6,597 nt of DNA from Porphyromonadaceae bacterium (GTDB taxonomy: Bacteria; Bacteroidota; Bacteroidia; Bacteroidales; Dysgonomonadaceae), in contig DPAC01000075.1 in the NCBI GenBank assembly GCA_003517675.1, positions 1 through 6,597 of the forward strand, given 5' to 3'. The position numbers were made by a program, and so were the translations under genes. Shown here in pieces: positions 6,301 to 6,597 of this stretch. The notes under the pieces are model-generated. The model saw nothing but the letters and a program-made list of their open reading frames with translations, was not told where the DNA came from and searched no databases. How positions within the stretch are numbered: position 1 is the stretch's first letter; each line of letters starts with the position of its first letter.

Positions 6301-6597
6301 GGCAGGGTCTGAGAGATACACATCGGTAAGGAAACCGGACAAAACATCCACATTGTCGTCCGTGGCAATGGTTCTGAGCTGACGGATCACAAATGCTTTT
6401 ACTTCTTTATCCAGCGGTTGTCTCAATGCTTTTTCGAAGGCACTTGCGGCCACAGCCCGCTTTTCCGGATCGTTTGCCACGAAATGGGTCCACCCGCTGA
6501 TGGCATACTCCAAGGCTTCGTTGCTTTTGTTTCCGGGAGGGTTCATCCTGCCGATCAAATCGAGTAAACCCTCTTCTCCGGTAGATACCAAATCGGC
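3370..6597 (-). CDS. HEAT-repeat protein with two C-terminal DUF1080 (3-keto-disaccharide hydrolase family) domains, 5'-partial
   Basis: The reading frame is open to the right edge, giving 1,075 visible residues (numbered from 6597); the true start and any signal peptide lie outside. Residues about 1-660 are repeated helical pairs of the HEAT/armadillo type, for example EMVQKAAVRSLAKVGGDESL, a scaffold for protein or ligand binding. Two domains of PF06439 (DUF1080, concanavalin-like fold) follow. The first is at about 669-870 and starts GFVPLFNGRNLEGW; the second is at about 885-1075 and starts GFRILFDGTNLDQW. Each has the same order of marks: an LF(N/D)G(R/T)NL entry, a YT/CTE-QF/YG-DF strand, a VGEWN strand and a terminal HGSKV-(A/M)-(Y/F)-R-(D/N)-I. 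The first domain carries an extra charged helix (about 690-716). Family members cleave 3-keto-glycosides or are annotated loosely as family 16 glycoside hydrolases. Such proteins are usually exported and act in sugar breakdown. Which domain is catalytic cannot be told here. Confidence 0.9.
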   Translation of the reverse strand, partial: ADLVSTGEEGLLDLIGRMNPPGNKSNEALEYAISGWTHFVANDPEKRAVAASAFEKALRQPLDKEVKAFVIRQLRTIATDDNVDVLSGFLTDVYLSDPASQALVSIGTEKANAALLDGIKNTDSEPLLLILANAIGQTHYAAAEPELLNLLSRSTSERSQKVFLNALAHIGTKESLNALRDAAEKTNYAYSKNNATASYLTLLTRLNASDPKLVNKEAQKLLSVASKQQKQDLKIAASQMLLAQPATKKEALLKDALKDGNIVYLSGILNGYPFEKDKKSVSLIQKELTANQSPQVQTVLIYWLANHDVEGAAPLIARHIHAADEMVQKAAVRSLAKVGGDESLLALTSLLKSNNEETVTLAKEALSTFRGDISYPLASVFEDCGDAGKVAILELISGRKMESQYNLVYNQMFGDNAAVKAAAASTLKDVVTDSNLPDLFTLLEQSEPTYVAALQEAVNAALNYLPAEEQFRLVSERMKRSSNKHLYYPALANSGTQEAIDLITQAYASSEGVEKDAAFHALTTWKSFHVIYPLLDIARESTDNRELEKVTDALIATIGKSDETGAVKYLYLRETMQFAQNDKQKNEILKLLGNTGQYQAMLFVAPFMDQPSLKEAAAQTAMNIALSNPDFAGKETTRILLKVSETLSNPDADYQRQSITKYLTENPDEEGFVPLFNGRNLEGWKGLVGNPITRAKMSPRELAAAQEKADKEARESWIVEDGVLLFTGKGNNLCTEKQYGDFELLIDWKLYPGPEPDAGIYLRGTPQVQIWDTARVNVGAQVGSGGLYNNIQNPSKPLKVADQKVGEWNTFRIRMVGERVSVWLNGELVTDHVILENYWDRSRPIFPVEQIELQAHGSKVAYRDIYLKEIPRPEPFRLSPEEEKEGFRILFDGTNLDQWTGNKRDYVVESGQIVLYPSESFGGNLYTKEQFDNFVLRFEFKLTPGANNGLGIRTPMEGDAAYVGMELQIIDNDAPIYENLEEYQYHGSVYGVIPAKRGFLKPVGEWNYQEVIANGDHIKVILNGTTILDGNIREASKNGTMDKKEHPGLLNKTGHIGFLGHGSKVMFRNIRIKEL

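Overview
The window looks like a chromosomal segment from a member of Bacteroidota, most likely Bacteroidales. Three things point there. Promoter-like TAnnTTTG elements (the Bacteroides -7 consensus) stand in front of several genes, most starts have no clear Shine-Dalgarno sequence, and the gene content (TonB-dependent receptor, DUF1080/HEAT protein, two-domain CE1-type esterase) is typical of that phylum. I see no tRNA, rRNA, insertion sequence or CRISPR array.

Layout, left to right. Positions 1-1160 hold a minus-strand block read from right to left: a six-helix membrane protein resembling an ECF-transporter S component (648-1160), a compact phosphoribosyltransferase only 2 bp downstream (244-645), and the first 39 complete codons of a TonB-dependent outer-membrane receptor (1-119, cut by the window edge). 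A canonical intrinsic terminator (148-186) sits between the phosphoribosyltransferase and the receptor, only 28 bp before the receptor start codon. Outer-membrane import, inner-membrane import and PRPP-dependent ribotylation would make a plausible scavenging route for a nucleobase-like or cofactor-like heterocycle. That is inference: no substrate can be read from the sequence.

Positions 1317-2779 hold a secreted esterase with an N-terminal beta-sandwich and a C-terminal serine-hydrolase domain (1317-2489). Upstream of it is a short MNT-type nucleotidyltransferase (2549-2779), of the kind that acts as antitoxin in HEPN/MNT modules. It has no HEPN partner here and seems to lack its C-terminus. 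Positions 2780-2935 are a divergent promoter region, with a -7 element on each strand and an imperfect inverted repeat between them.

On the plus strand, a single-copy CrcB/Fluc fluoride channel (2936-3316) converges on a very large minus-strand gene (3370-6597, 5' end outside the window). That gene encodes a HEAT-repeat array followed by two DUF1080 (3-keto-disaccharide hydrolase family) domains. A strong GC-rich hairpin with a U-tract on the minus strand (3315-3348) ends that large gene inside the short convergent gap.

The esterase and the HEAT-DUF1080 protein fit a carbohydrate-degrading lifestyle. The points most worth following are the S-component/phosphoribosyltransferase/receptor block with its leader terminator, the orphan eroded MNT gene, and the tandem DUF1080 architecture.
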